A DNA stretch of 64,000 nucleotides from Alnus glutinosa (Eukaryota; Streptophyta; Magnoliopsida; Fagales; Betulaceae). A model generated the notes under the pieces. That model was not told the DNA's origin and ran no database searches. It saw only the letters and a list, made by a program, of their open reading frames with translations. Both the position numbers and the translations under genes were made by a program. The stretch spans positions 25,513,616 to 25,577,615 of the forward strand of contig NC_084894.1 in assembly GCF_958979055.1 (NCBI RefSeq). The letters run 5' to 3'. Shown piece after piece: positions 1-17,196 of this stretch. The first letter of the stretch is position 1, and each line of letters begins with the position of its first letter.

Positions 1-183
1 GCTATTTTCAAATCCGTGAAAAAGTTAATGAGCGAAAATTGATTTTTAAAAAATGATTGACTGATTTTAGATCGTCAGTTTACTTAGGAATTTATGAACA
101 TTTACCCTTAATTTTATATTTTTCTCCATAAAAAAATTTATCTATTTGTTTATCTTAAAAAACCAAGTAAAAAAAATTATTTT

Positions 184-1713
184 GAGTAATTATGTTTTTT
201 CCCATAAACTACCGGTGATTGTCAATATGACACCATGAACTGACGTCCTCTAGAAGTGTACAAGCAATTATAACCAGCGATTATTGGCTAAAACCGCTAA
301 TCGCAATCGCCTAAGGCAGTTATTGCATTTTACCAATCGCAATCGCTGACTGCTTAGGCGAAGGCAGTTATTGTGTTTATAATTAGCGGTTTTAAAACCA
401 CTTTTTAATTTGGGTTTTGCTATTTTTGGCCGGTTTTGAGCCTATTTTGGACCGGTTTTGGGCAGGTTTTTGTGTATGTTTTAATTGTTTTCAAAAAATA
501 ATTTAATAATTTTTGAACCTTCTTTTTTTATATATAATTTTTGGGCAACAAGGTCCTATATATCAACAAGGGATTTGGAAAATAAAGATATTAGCTTTAT
601 TTAATTGTACCTTCTTTTCTTTTCTTTTTTTACCTCCCATTTTCCAAGTTTTTTTAATGAGAATAAGAATGAGATTAATGTGTTTTTACGGTACAATTGA
701 GTTTCCAAACACCCATTTTGCATCAATTCATAAACAATAAATCTTGTCTCACCATAAACGTTGCAGCTCAGTAGATAAATTATATTTGGATGCTAAATTT
801 TGCTTAACAAATTGACCTCATTCTGCAAATATTCCAAATGACAACTCAAGGCCAGAATAATCAAGTCATTGTACTAAATTTTTAAAAATCGTGTAAACAG
901 GCTTGTTAGTGTGTTACGCCTCAAAATTGTAAACATAGTTTTGTTTTTTATTTATTTTTTAAATATATATATATATGGTTAGCGGCTATTAACCGCTTTC
1001 TACAATCCTTATAACCGCTTTTGAAAATGGTTATGCGGTTAGCGGTTATAAGGCGGTTAACAGTTGCGGAGCGGTTATAACCGATTCGTTTGTATATCCT
1101 AACGGGCTTACTATAAGAGAACATCGAACTACCATTTATATACCAAAACCTCTATTCCGTTAGGGTATCTCGTAAATCGAACAGAATATTATATTTTTAG
1201 ATGTTAAATTTTATTTAAAACAGAAATACCCTCAAACAATAATTCAATAAAAAATATTAAACTTAATATATATATATTGAGCCACCCCCAGAAATGGTGC
1301 CGACTACCTCTAAGCCACTCTAAACTTGAGGGTACCCACACGGCCACCCCCGGCTTGGACTAGAGTGGCTCGTGGCCACCCCATAGGCAGGGGTGGTGCC
1401 AAGCCACCCCAGAAGTGGCCGACACTATCTATGGGGGTGGCTCGCAAGCTACCCTCTCCCCTAAAGGGGTGGTTGTTGGTCTTTGTTTCTTTATTTTATT
1501 TTATTTTATTATTATTTTTAATTGTTTAATTTTGAGATATTATATGTAAATTTGATTATAAAGTTAGAATATTTGAGTCTTTTAATGAAGTTGACTGACG
1601 GAATTGAGGTTTTGCTATGTGAATGGCAATTAAATGCTCTCTTCTAGTGAGGGCGTCAGTTCATGGTATATTGATAATGACCGGTAGTTCATGGGAAAAA
1701 ATGTAATTACCTC
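184..1713. mobile_element. Non-autonomous TIR DNA element, about 1.5 kb
   Basis: The left end (about 184-258) and the reverse complement of the right end (about 1640-1713) match over roughly 75 bp. Both contain a T-run followed by CCCATRAACTACCGGT and then CCATGAACTGACG. The interior has no credible coding region. It holds short inverted repeats built on AGCGGTTATAACCG (about 970-1090) and a GC-rich patch with GGTGG/CCACC palindromes (about 1280-1470). The long TIR and lack of coding capacity suggest a Mutator-like MITE. Exact termini and target-site duplication are not resolved because the flanks are A/T-rich. Confidence 0.7.
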
Positions 1714-1925
1714 AGATAAAAATAATCCTAGCAATTTTATTCCTTGTTAATTCATAATTATTTTTTCATTGTATTTCTCCCAATGGGTTGTTGAGGTATG
1801 ATATATTTATAATTTTTGTATAATTTTAATATATATATTAAAATATTAATTATTAAATCTGTTTTCCTACATGTCCTATATATTAAATAGTTTTTTTATT
1901 TTATTTTATTTTTTAAAAAAAAGAA

Positions 1926-2675
1926 GGTTAAATACCCTATTAGTAATTGGGTTTTAGGCTTTTTTAAATTTAGTACTTTAGTTTATATTTGTTTCATAAG
2001 TAATACCTGAGTTATGAGTAAAACCTGATTGGTACCTTTGTACATTTTCCCTCAAAATATTAATGGTCCACCACGTATCAACAGTTGAGGTTGACACATG
2101 ACACTATATATATATTTTTTAAATAATTACAAATAATAATGAAAAAAAATTGTAAAAATAAAAAAAGAAAAAAGAAAAAGGGACGACTAAGCCACCCTCT
2201 TGGCCAGTATAGGATGGTCGAACAACCCCATCACAGATAAAAAAAAATGATAGGTTTTGGCCCTTAAGGGTGGCCGAACTATCTACATGGGCAAACCCAC
2301 AATTTTTTATTTTATTTTTATGGGTTTTGGCCCATGAGAGTGGTTCGGTCACCCTCAAGGGCCAAAACTCATCATTTTTTTTTTAAAAAAAAAAAATAAA
2401 ATTTGTTGCCATGTGGTGGCTGAACCACCCCATGGGGTGGTTCAGCCACCTCTTTTTAAATTTTATTTATTTTTATTTGATTTTTAAAGATTATTATTAT
2501 TATTATTTTTATATAATGTCACGTGTGGTGGGTCGTTAATATTTGGACGGAAAATGTAACAGAAGTACCGAACGAATTTTTACTCCTAACTCATGTACCA
2601 CCTATGAAACAAATGAAAACTCAAGTACTAAATATAAAAAAGTATAAAACTTAGATACTAATAGAGTATTTAACC
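1926..2675. mobile_element. Non-autonomous long-TIR element, 750 bp
   Basis: The left arm (1926 to about 2096) matches the reverse complement of the right arm (about 2510-2675) over some 165 bp with scattered mismatches. Both start with GGTTAAATACYCTATTAGTA. The centre (about 2185-2455) is a set of GC-rich imperfect palindromes of the GGTGGTTCAGCCACC type embedded in A/T-rich DNA. It encodes nothing recognisable. Both flanks are A-runs, so the duplicated target site cannot be defined. Confidence 0.75.
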
Positions 2676-2704
2676 CAAAAAAAAAATGGTATCGTACTTA
2701 GACT

Positions 2705-3037
2705 TCTTATTTATTTAGGTTTAGGATGCATTTGATATTGCGATTTTGTAGACAATAAGTGCGATTTTAAATTAAATCGCATAGCATAAATCGTTTGGGA
2801 ATTGCGTTTTTAAAAATTAAGATTTGAAAAAACAAAAAATCTACTTTTTCAAATCACAGGTAAAATGATGCTTTTTTGAAAACGCAGAATTTTAAAGGAT
2901 AATTTACGATTTTAAATGCTAAACTGTAATTTTATCAATCGCTTAATTACGTTTTTAAAAATTATTTTTTTTCAAATCGAACATTTTAAAACCATAATTT
3001 TAAATGACACTTTTTAAAATTATAAACCAAACGATCT
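2705..3037. mobile_element. AT-rich MITE-like repeat ending at the MAC5 promoter
   Basis: This stretch is made of repeated GCGATTTT / AAAATCGC and TTTTAAAA motifs. Its ends are loosely inverted (GCATTTGATATTGCGAT at left, AAACCAAACGATCTTAG at right). A segment at about 9438-9725 shares the same motifs in the opposite orientation. It is probably a degenerate MITE family. It abuts the short upstream region of the next gene, leaving only about 215 bp before its start codon. Confidence 0.45.
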
Positions 3038-3253
3038 TAGCCGAGTCGGGTAACCCGCCGAGAAGCAGGAAACAAAGCAGAGCTGCAGAAGAAAATAAAT
3101 AAATAGTGATAATCGGGATAACCGACTCCACAACCATCCTCTCTCGCGGGGCCCCGTAAGGTACGCAGCTTCGACCCTCTGAAGGCCAAGCTCAGTGACG
3201 CAATCCAAGTCGGCGAAGCCCTATTTGACCGCAGACCAGAGCCAAAGGCGAGC

Positions 3254-5986
3254 ATGGCGCATAGGTTGCTTAGAGATCTTGAGGCCGATGGCTGGGAACG
3301 CTCCGATTTTCCCATCATCTGCGAGTCTTGCCTCGGTGACAACCCCTACGTTCGCATGGTACGATCCTCTTTCGATCTCATTTAGTGGTCCATAGGGTTT
3401 TATTTGTTTGACACGACGTGCATACTTTCCATTTAGGGTTTTTAAGTTATTTGTTATCATTTAGGAACCCTAAGTTTTGGTTTGTTATGTAAAATCTTAC
3501 AATTTGTGCTTAGAATTTGTAGTTAAATAGCTCATGTGATGCCCAAATCAGTAAGCTTCATTGTTTGATTTGTTGTTGTCTGTGTTTTTTATTCAATAAT
3601 GCGAGTTCGTTTTCTTCCATGGATTTGTTGGAGTGCAAACTTTTATTCAATAATGCGAGTTCCTTTCTATGTTTTTGTTTTTATTCGAGGAGTGTCTGAG
3701 GATTGTCCGGATGCTGTAGAATTCCTGTAGGCTAATAATATAGATGGCGAGGCTAGTAAGGCAAAAAGGGATGCCACTTATCCAAAAAAAAGAAAAAGTA
3801 AGGCAAAAAGGGATACGTAATTTGTGAGAAGTTGATGTGTTAAAGAGACGAACGATGGCTCACAAAGAGATCGTGGATTTGTTTGAAGCTGAGATTGGGT
3901 GGGTGGGGGGTAGTGGTTTGTATGGAAATTTTTCCATGTTTTTATGGAAGGGTGAAAATTTCCTTTTATGTAATTCTCAATGTTAGATTGGTATGGAAAG
4001 TGTATCGTAACCTCATTCAAATTCGATACTGTTTTATTATACTTTTAGACTCGGGCCCTTAAAAGAACAATGATGGGCTAAAGTAGTTTCTCATTGATCG
4101 GTAGTAGTTGGTTGGTCCTTTATGAATCATGTAAGAGGGCTTTAGCAATTTGTTCAAGTTCATACATGAATCAGATTGTCCTCTTCCCATATACCTGTTT
4201 TAAATCTATGGTAGTACTGGTTGATAATCGTATATCACCAATGTCTACATTGTTAATGTTGTTTAGATACTTAAAGCAATATAGGATGGCAGATTCTGAA
4301 AGAGTTGTGTGGAAATTATAGTAATTTAAATTTTAATTTTCTTGCAGTGGTGCATATATAAATTTCATAATAGTGGTTTCAATTTTGGAATGTTTTATCA
4401 GAAATAGCCAATTTCTTTTGATAAGTCAGAAATAGCCAATTTCAACGATTGTTAAGTATTGGTGCATGCATATTTGGATGCAGACGAGAGCCGACTTTGA
4501 TAAGGAGTGCAAGATTTGTACACGGCCATTTACAGTTTTTAGGTGGAGGCCTGGTCGTGATGCGAGATTTAAAAAAACTGAGATTTGCCAGACATGCAGC
4601 AAGTTGAAAAATGTTTGCCAAGTTTGCCTTCTGGATCTCGAATACGGTTTGCCAGTTCAGGTTCGAGACACTGCACTGTCCATCAATTCCAATGATGCCA
4701 TTCCCAAGAGTGATGTGAATAGAGAATATTTTGCTGAGGAGCACGACCGCAGGGTATGCTTTTTCATATCTCAAGATTACTTTTACTACAAATCACCTTG
4801 TCAAAAATAATGAAACTTCAGAGTAGCATAATGCCTCTTGCTGTAACATGTTGATGCGAAACAACAATTGATATGTTTCCGTTTTTGTGTCTATTATGAT
4901 GATTTTCATTCGCAGCCGTATGCCTGAAAGAGCATGTTGATGAATTTCTAATTTTATTTTGCATTGAAAAGCAATGCATTTGTATTTGCGTTATGCATGT
5001 TCATCAAGTCTCATTGTTGAATAATGAAATCAGAGCAAATTGGTTCAGCACTTGGAGCAATTCCTGATCCTTGGAGCTTCTCCAAATTGTTTCTTATGTA
5101 GTTGGGTAGTAAAGTTATCAGTAATTCCCCTTTTTCGAAGTGTTTGTGTCTTAGTTTTATGGTTCTACATGGTTGCTTGGGTCATGCACAGAATCCATGA
5201 AATGTGTACCGTTGATATCCTTAGTTTAGTCTTCAATTTATTCCTTGATGCTATTGATAGTCATCTTCCATGTGTCAAGTAGCTCCCAAGATTTCATTGA
5301 CCTTCTCCTGGTCCAGCCCTTTACACAATGGTTGCTGACTGTGTTAATCATCTACCTATGTCTGTCATCTTCCTTCATGGCCTGGTTCTTCTTTTGTGTC
5401 TTAGAAACCAGACTAGAATAACTACTGAATGCATTCCTTTGATACTCTGATTTTGGCAACTTTCCTTCCAGTTTTCTTCTTAGAGCTCTTTGGGCACTGA
5501 ATTCTGCTTTATCTGCTTCCAGCTCACGTGTTCTATTTATTTCCTCTTCAGCAGTTATAATTAAAATCTTGTCTTGAAAAATGTTATAGCTCTCGTGTGG
5601 GACTTTGCAGTATTTTGGAGTTTAGCACATCGCTTATTTTATAAAACCTTAGCTTTTTTTCATTTATTTTGACAGAAGTTCTAAACAAAGTATACTTTAT
5701 GCAGGCTAGAGCTGGTATAGATTATGAGTCGTCATTTGGAAAAGCTCGTGCAAATGACACCATTCTGAAGCTTCAGAGAACAACACCGTATTACAAAAGA
5801 AACAGAGCACATGTCTGCAGTTTCTACATAAGGGGAGAATGCACAAGAGGTGCTGAGTGCCCTTACAGACACGAGATGCCCATAACTGGGGAATTGTCAC
5901 AGCAGAATATTAAAGATCGTTACTACGGGTATGTCCAGCGGTTGATAATTTCTTTCTTTTTGAGTATAATGAGGCATAAATAAGAT

Positions 5987-6048
<62 letters not shown>

Positions 6049-7880
6049 CTCTCGTGCCTATATGGTTTGACTCTAAAATGTCATGGGTGTGAATGCAAAG
6101 CTTCTCTTAAATTTGATGGGGATCAATGTTTCATGCTCACTCCCTCCTCTCATGCCTATATGGTTTGACTCTAAAATGTCATGGGCGTGAATGCAAAGCT
6201 TCTCTTAAATTTGATGGGGATCAATGTTTCATGCTCAATTTAGTGCTCATTTGGGCAACTCAGACACTCGCGCTAGTTTGTTCATAGTCATTATTCTTTA
6301 CATGGAGTTCTAATTAATAATTAAACTTGTTTGCAGTCTGTCTTTCCTGCCAAAGGCCAGGAGTGTACTTGCTTATGATATGCTACCTTCTGTCAGTTAG
6401 GATGAAAGAGCCTGGTCTTACTTGACTTGACTGCTTCCTATTCAGGGGGCAGAAAGGGGTTATTACTATTTCCATGGCCTTTTGGACATCTTTGGTTGAT
6501 TTCCAGATGAAGTTCATATTGGGTGTGGTAAAGGTAGTCAGTTGCTTAGTTGTGAACTAGAGAGCTAAATAAGTCTTTACTCCACCCCCCCCCAAGGCAT
6601 CTTTTTTGTATGGTTAGCCATTTGTCAGCTGCATTTGTTTGTATTTTTTTTTTTTTTTTTTTTAAATTTTGAATGTTATATCAACCTTCTTTGTGCCCGA
6701 TAGTTTTTTAGTTTTCTAATGTATTCCCTGCTGTGCCTAGTGCCAAAGTTGGCAATGTATTCCCTGCTGTGCCTAGTGCCAAAGTTGGCAACAAATCACT
6801 TTCATGCTTTGCACAAATGAGTGCACTTGCGCACTTAAACAGATATACATCTGTTACGTGAGCATGCGATGCATAAACCTTACATGTTTGTTGCATTTAT
6901 CATTGGGCTGATCTTTTAAAAAATGCAGAGTGAACGATCCGGTTGCACTGAAGCTACTCAACAAGGCAGGAGAGATGCCTTCTCTGGAGCCTCCTGACGA
7001 TGAGAGCATTAAGACCCTTTATGTTGGTGGGCTTAATGAAAGGGTCACTGAGCAGGACCTGAGGGATAACTTCTATGCTCATGGTGAAATCGAATCCATA
7101 AGGATGGTGCCCCTACGAGCTTGTGCTTTTGTAACCTACACAACAAGAGAAGGCGCAGAGAAGGCTGCAGAAGAGCTCTCTAACAAACTGGTCATAAAGG
7201 GCCTGAGGCTGAAGCTTATGTGGGGTAGACCTCAAGCACCAAAACCAGATTTAGAAGGCTCAGATGAAGCAAGGCAGCAGGCAGCGGTGGCTCATAGTGG
7301 GATGTTGCCTCGGGCAATTATATCCCAGCAGCAGAGCCAATTACAGCCGCAGGACCAAAACCAACCGATGCATTACTTCAATATTCCACCTCCACCTCCG
7401 CCTCAGCAGGAGAGAGCCTATTATCCATCAATGGATCCTCAAAGAATGGGTGCCCTTGTTCCATCCCATGAGGGGCCTTCTAATGGGCCCTCTGGGTCAG
7501 GTGAAAACAAATCTGGTTCAGAGAAACAGCAACAGGCACAGCGTTATGCCTATCAAGGTATGCCTCCGCCACCGGGGCAGTATCATCATCAGTTCTATCC
7601 TCCTCCATATGGATATATGCCGCCAATGTCCTCTTATCAGCAGCAGTACCCTCCACAATATCATTCAGCAATGCTCCCTCCACAGCCTCCACCAACGAAC
7701 CAGCATTATCAGCATTCGGCACCATCTGCTACTCACCTTGGGTCTGCACCACCAGGATCTGCAGCTCACGCTGGGTCTACACCATCAGGGTCCGCACAGC
7801 CGGGGTCTAGCCCAGCAGGTTCTACACCTCCTGCGTCTGGACCATCAGGGTCCTCAACACCTGGGTCATCGCAGCAGTGA
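3254..7880 (+). CDS. MAC5: CCCH zinc-finger and RRM splicing factor, MAC5/RBM22 family
   Basis: Four coding exons: 3254-3358, 4484-4753, 5705-5928, 6929-7880. All introns are GT..AG and join in phase to give 516 aa. Residues 1-125 form the Cys-rich N-terminal zinc region (CKIC, CQTC and CQVC pairs). A CCCH finger follows (C163-x7-C171-x5-C177-x3-H181), then an RRM at about 228-300 (RNP2-like LYVGGL, RNP1-like ACAFVTY). The C-terminus is Pro/Gln-rich and ends in Gly-Ser-Pro repeats. The family (human RBM22, yeast Ecm2/Cwc2, Arabidopsis MAC5A/B/C) contacts U6 snRNA and the catalytic core of the spliceosome within the NineTeen/MOS4-associated complex. The start is the first ATG of the conserved [20 protein letters not shown] block. 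The next gene on the same strand is also a splicing factor. The family is certain; the choice among MAC5A, B and C paralogues is not. Confidence 0.93.
5989..6044 (+). repeat. (TC)n microsatellite in MAC5 intron 3
   Basis: About 28 uninterrupted TC dinucleotides lie some 60 bp downstream of the intron-3 donor. They run directly into a 98-bp tandem duplication, so slippage or unequal crossing-over has probably acted here. Confidence 0.95.
6042..6237 (+). repeat. 98-bp tandem duplication in MAC5 intron 3
   Basis: Bases 6042-6139 and 6140-6237 are two head-to-tail copies of one 98-bp unit beginning CTCCCTCCTCTC. I count only two differences (CTCGTG versus CTCATG, GGGTGT versus GGGCGT). Near identity implies a recent event. 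Confidence 0.95.
6718..6789 (+). repeat. 36-bp perfect tandem duplication in MAC5 intron 3
   Basis: Bases 6718-6753 are repeated exactly at 6754-6789. The unit starts AATGTATTCCCTGCTG and ends AAAGTTGGC. It lies about 140 bp upstream of the intron-3 acceptor. Confidence 0.95.
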
Positions 7881-10798
7881 AACTTCTTTTCCTGTATTAT
7901 CTGTTTTTAGCTTTTGGTTATATTTATTGCACTTCTCATGAAGCTGACTCTAACCGGCTTGCATCCTGGATGCAAAAGATTTCTTTGCTTCTGCTTACGA
8001 GTGATTACAGTATTCAAGAGTTGTATTCTATGTCAAAGAATTTGTGCATTATTACTATGGGCTACTTGTTTGGCTTTTCTGTCTTTAATCTTGCTTAGGA
8101 TTTCATGGTGACCATGATTATAATCCTAAAGAAAGTTTAGATTCCCTTTTTTTTTTTTTTAACAATTTTGGGTATCTTGTTTCGTCTGTTCTCTTCTAAC
8201 TAACAATATGTTATGGTTAACATCCCTGGCAAGATTTTGATCTTCATTCTGAAAATGTAGAGATTTCGTTCATCCGTTTTGGTTTTTTGAAAGAACATAA
8301 TAATAAATGTTCATTATTATGTTTTGATCGACCTATTTTAGGACAGCTTACTGAGACTTGCCGAGTTTTGTTGGTGTGTCTGTTTTGTAACTTTGTTCTC
8401 TTTACTGGTGGAGAAATGAAAATGAGTTCTCTCTACTTTTTCCTTCTCCAAGACATATTAAGTTGGATTAATATCGCGTCCTATATATACTCTTATATCA
8501 GCCGATATAATCCTGTCAATTCACTCTTGGATTAATTTTTGTTTTGTTAAAATAAAATTAAAAAAATAAAATCAAAGGCTAATTACTATTGGCACATCAG
8601 TCCAATGAGTTCTGAATAGTATGAAGCATTGCTCGTGAAGTGATCGTATAATTTTCTGAATTTCAAGTCAAATGTGCAAATTCATGCCTAGATCATAAAG
8701 ATGAAACTGCACAATTAGTCTGGTTCGATTAGTTGAACATCAGTATAAAGCTTAAGCCTAAAGTCACGTTTGGTATTCAGAAAGATTATTCCATTAGAAA
8801 AAGTATAATAACTTTTATTGAAAGTTGAATGAAATAGTCATTATGGTCTATAAAGGAACCAAATGTTAAGAGTATATGTATATTTTAACACAAAAGTTAT
8901 TTTATTCCATATTCTTCTATTCTTAATAAGACTAATCATTTTTTATAATAGAATAATCATTCCACGTACCAAACATATCTTTAAACTATTGTAAGTTATA
9001 ACAAACAACCACAAAAAAAAAAAAAAAAAAAAAAAAAAACTAAGCTAACAATGTTTCAGGACATAACATTTACTTTCAAATTGGGTTGGATAAACCTTTT
9101 TTAATTTAGACTATTCAAAATGATATGTATCTAAAATACATGTAATTTTTATGTGCATTACTAATTAAAAGATATAATTTTTAGATGTTTTTCAAAATGT
9201 TAAAAACATGATAGAAGTCAAAGGCCAATAATCGAAAACTGCATTATTTTGAGGACTGAAATAATACAACATTGAGAAATACTAGAGTTTATTCTAGCGT
9301 CTTTCTGAATGACATAGATTTAATAAAAAAAATTTTATCCCAAAAATGTGACCTAAAAAATGCAATTTTTTTAAGCAAAAAATTTAAATTCATATTATTT
9401 AGGACACAAAAAAATCGCTAGAAAGAGCTCGATCATTTAGGGTCCGCTTGGGTTTGCGATTTAAAAATATGTGATTTAAAAAAGTGATTTTTAAAAACGC
9501 AATTAAGCGTTTGACAAAATCACATTTTGGCTTTTAAAATCACACCATAGCCTTTAAAATTATGCGTTTTAAAAAAGCACAAATTTGCATGCGATTTGAA
9601 AAAGTAGTTTTTCATATTTTCAAATCGCAATATTTTAAGAACACAATTATCAAATATTTTATTTTCTATAATTTGATTTAAAATTATATTTTTTTATCTA
9701 CAAAATCGTACTCACAAAAGGACTGAGTAAGGAAGTCACTTCGTAATCGTAATCCTCAAAGGTAGGGGTGGGTGCGGGCCAGATTGGGCCGGATTTGCAT
9801 GTTTTTCACAACCCGCCCATCAGTGAACGGGTTTGAAAATCGAGATCCGCAACTCGCATAGTGAATGGTCAACCCGATGGGCCTTGGGTAGTGCGGATCG
9901 GGATGGGTTCATGCGGGTTCGGGTATTCCTCTTATTTTTTATTTTTTTGCCAAAAACCAAAAAAAATAATTTCCAATCTTGCTAACCCAGTTCAAAATTT
10001 GAAAATCCCAATTGAATCAACCTCATTAGCAAATAAGAATAAGAAAAAAGAATCGAAATTACCAACAAACTCAACTGTAAATAACTTTTTTATTCTTTTT
10101 TGTGATTGTAAATTGAATGAATATGTGTATGTGAGAATGTAGAAATTGAAGTGTATATGAGAATAGAATAAGAATAAAGATAAAATGAATAGTGCAAAAC
10201 TGTATCGAATGAAATCAAATATAGGACCTGGGCAAAGGAGGGGCTTCCCATAAAACAAACATTTCCACGCACGTATTGCTACACGCACCACTCGTATCCC
10301 ACCACGTGTGATACGAATTCAATGCCCTCACGTTTTTTTCTATTCTAATTTGATGCCCTCACGTTTATGTGGCTGACAATGTATTATGCACCGAGAAAAA
10401 AACAAAATTTGATCTTGTTTTCCTTTTCCGATTAGCGCACAGTGCACGACTCAGTCACAAGCGACGGCCCACGTAAAACGACCATGGCCCAATTCCGTCA
10501 TTTCCCGTAGTCACATTCCGAGACGTGGCGCGTGTTTGTTGGTCCGCTCACGAACCGCAGGAAGCCGAACAGGGTGGGAATTCACATAAGGTCATAAACT
10601 ACGGGGGCCACAAACTGTTAAACCGGAATTGAATGTACTTTGGCGTCCGCTTCTCCAGAAGCTTCCTCCCGTAGGTCCGTTCCCATATAACTTACCACTA
10701 TTCCTCGCAATATTGTAATTCCCAAACCTTTCCATACTGTGTGATTGAGAGCGTGAAATAGTCTCTGCGATTCACGGGTTTCTGTGCCATCGGTTGAT
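7881..10798. other. Intergenic region between MAC5 and SR45a
   Basis: The first few hundred bases are presumably the MAC5 3' UTR and polyadenylation region. The rest is AT-rich, with a 27-bp A-run near 9014-9040 and a MITE-like repeat at about 9438-9725. Around 9763-9930 is a GC-richer patch starting GGTAGGGGTGGGTGCGGG, which resembles hAT-family termini. ACGT-core motifs (CCACGTGTG at 10312-10320, GACGTGGC near 10521) lie in the SR45a upstream region. No gene is supported. Confidence 0.6.
9438..9725. mobile_element. AT-rich MITE-like repeat, relative of the one at 2.7 kb
   Basis: The segment begins GGGTCCGCTTGGGTTTGCG. It consists of alternating GCGATTTT and TTTTAAAA motifs and ends with TCTACAAAATCGTACTCAC. 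The reverse complement of the right end resembles the left part of the element at 2705-3037. No target-site duplication was resolved. Confidence 0.4.
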
Positions 10799-11688
10799 AT
10801 GGTAAGCGCTCGATCGTAAAGGCTAGCTGTAGATTAGGACCTTGTTTTTCTCTCTCTTCTGCATTTTTGAATATTTTGATCTTGGCACTTTAATTTTTAG
10901 GTTCTTTTTTCCCTTCTTGAAGGGAATAATTGTTGATTTTGTGAATTCAGTCCAAGTATGCTGTGAGATCTGATAAAGACTGACTAAGAGAAATAATTGC
11001 TGATTTTTTATATTAGATAGGGATGATTCTTCACTTCTTTTTGCTCGTCTGAATCTTTTTCACTAGAGTGATCTCTGATTCTTTCTATCGAAAATTCAAT
11101 TAATGGAAATTTTTCCGCGAGAATAATAAGATTTAGTTCTGTAGGGATTTTTGTCCATATTATCTTATTTTTATACGTTAATCCTGATAATTACGTATTT
11201 AAGAATAGAACTCTTTGGAGAAAGTTCATTGATTATTCGTTCTTGTGGAATATTTTCGATTTTCTAAGCAGGGAAACTCATTTGAGATGGTATAAAATAA
11301 TTTCATATAATTGAATCGATATTTTTGTGGTTTGAGAGGGAAAAGGTCGCTCTCCGATTATTATTATTTTTCAATAAATATTTGAAGCTTTCTTTTGTTG
11401 GAATTGTGATGGTTAAGAAAGATAGCGATTTAGGAACTGAAAATGTTTTCGCGGAAATGAAAAGAGATAAATTTGTTGAGCATAAGGGAAAAAAAAAAGA
11501 TATTTATTGTAGTTGTCGTGGAAAAGGCTATCTTTGAACAAATCTTGGAAATTTGATATTTAGGAGGGTGATCTGCTTCGATTATGGATGTATATGTTTG
11601 CGATTGCTTTTTAATATTCTTTGGCTGCATTTTTGTGTTATTTGTCTTCTTGAGTACTGATCTCTGTTTTTGTTTGATGGCGTCACAG

Positions 11689-15847
<4,159 letters not shown>

Positions 15848-16344
15848 GAAGCGATCCGACACTTTAGCTAGTAAGGGTTACTCTAGAAGCTTACTCTACG
15901 AGTCGTAGTGCGACTCCAAGGTCTGTTACTTCTAGCTTTGCCAAAGACTGAGAAGCGATCTGCCTCTTTAGCTAGTAATTGGGTGCTGCTCTTGACTCTT
16001 TGAGATCTTGTTATGGACAAATAACTTGCTGTATATTTGGGAGTTTATGGCTTGTCTTTCTGATCGAGTATTTACGTCTTCTTGTAATAATAGTTGGCTT
16101 TTAGTATATCTTGTGTGTGATGCTGTTTTTGATTTATTGTCGTCGAAATTGATGCGGGTTGGCATTGTGATTGCTCTGGTATGATGAGGTTTTCGGTGTT
16201 AGAAGCGAAGACGCAAAGCGGAGACCTACTCCTAGTTACGAGTGGGTGGTCCAATAAAAGAATGGAGGGGAAAATACACTCTACTCATTGAAGCAATGAT
16301 CACTTTAGTGATTTAGTATGTAAAATTCAGAAAGTGATATTCTT

Positions 16345-16690
16345 CTTGTTGGTGCCTGGTGGTGGTGGAGTCACCCTTTTTGCGGCTGAAACTACCCTCA
16401 AACCTTGGCCTAACCATTTGGCCAGATGAACCACCCCCCCTCTCCAAAAAGAAAGGAAAAAAGAGAAAAATATAATAAAATTGGTAGTGGTGGAGTCACC
16501 CCCTTAGTGGCCAAAACCATCCTAAAACTCTGGTCATTAACTCGGGAGCATTTTTAGGAGTTTAGCGACTAAATAGTTATGTGTGACACATGTGACTTTC
16601 ATTCCATTCAAAAAGATGTAAAAACTTAACGGAGTGGCTAACTTATCATGGTTTAGTAGTTTGTAGGGTTAAATATCACTTTTTGAATTT
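16345..16690. mobile_element. Truncated GGTGG/CCACC-core TIR repeat
   Basis: It contains GGTGGTGGTGGAGTCACCC twice in slightly different form and CCAGATGAACCACCCCCC, like the cores of the elements at 0.2-1.7 kb and 1.9-2.7 kb. GGGTTAAATATCAC at about 16668 resembles the GGTTAAATAC terminus of the 1.9-kb element. The opposite end was not found, so this is probably a fragment. Confidence 0.45.
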
Positions 16691-17196
16691 TGGAGGCTAA
16701 AGTTCAAAATTAGTCGATGCATTTTTCTTAAGAATGAATTGGCTATGGTAAAACTTCTTGGCAACCAGAAATTTTATCGCTTTAAGTCAACTTGTTTCGA
16801 CAATTACCGACATCTTTGATTATGTATGAACTTTTGAAGGAGTAAACTCTTTTTATTTTTTTAATTGGCCGAGTCACTCTCAACACACTCACCCTCAGTG
16901 AGCTTTTGATAATAATTAGTCAAAAGGGGTTTTATTGATATTAGTCGGTGATGATAAACTATTAATATGTTAACACATGTCCCATAGATGCTGAAAATAT
17001 GTAAAGGATATAATCTAGGGGTATTCTAGGAAGACATAATATAGAGGTATTCTAGGAAGATATAATATAGGGATAAATAGGTAAATTAGCTAAGAAGAAT
17101 TAGTTAGGATATGCTTCTAGAAGATGCTTTAGTTAGTTATTTAGAGTCAATAAAAGGGAACCAAATATGAAAAGAAAGGCATAAAATGAATATTAT

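Noticed and set aside
290-380. Short palindromes with GCGATTGCG-like motifs, considered as a CRISPR-like or tRNA-like structure
   Set aside because: Irregular spacing and no conserved repeat/spacer pattern; better explained as the interior of a TIR element in a plant genome.
7264-7941. 225-aa ORF in another frame over MAC5 exon 4
   Set aside because: Its His/Gln/Ser-rich composition arises from the Pro/Gln codons of the true frame, which has the RRM.
9861-10142. 93-aa ORF with GC-rich beginning
   Set aside because: It overlaps a hAT-like repeat terminus and turns into low-complexity Lys/Asn sequence; no gene support.
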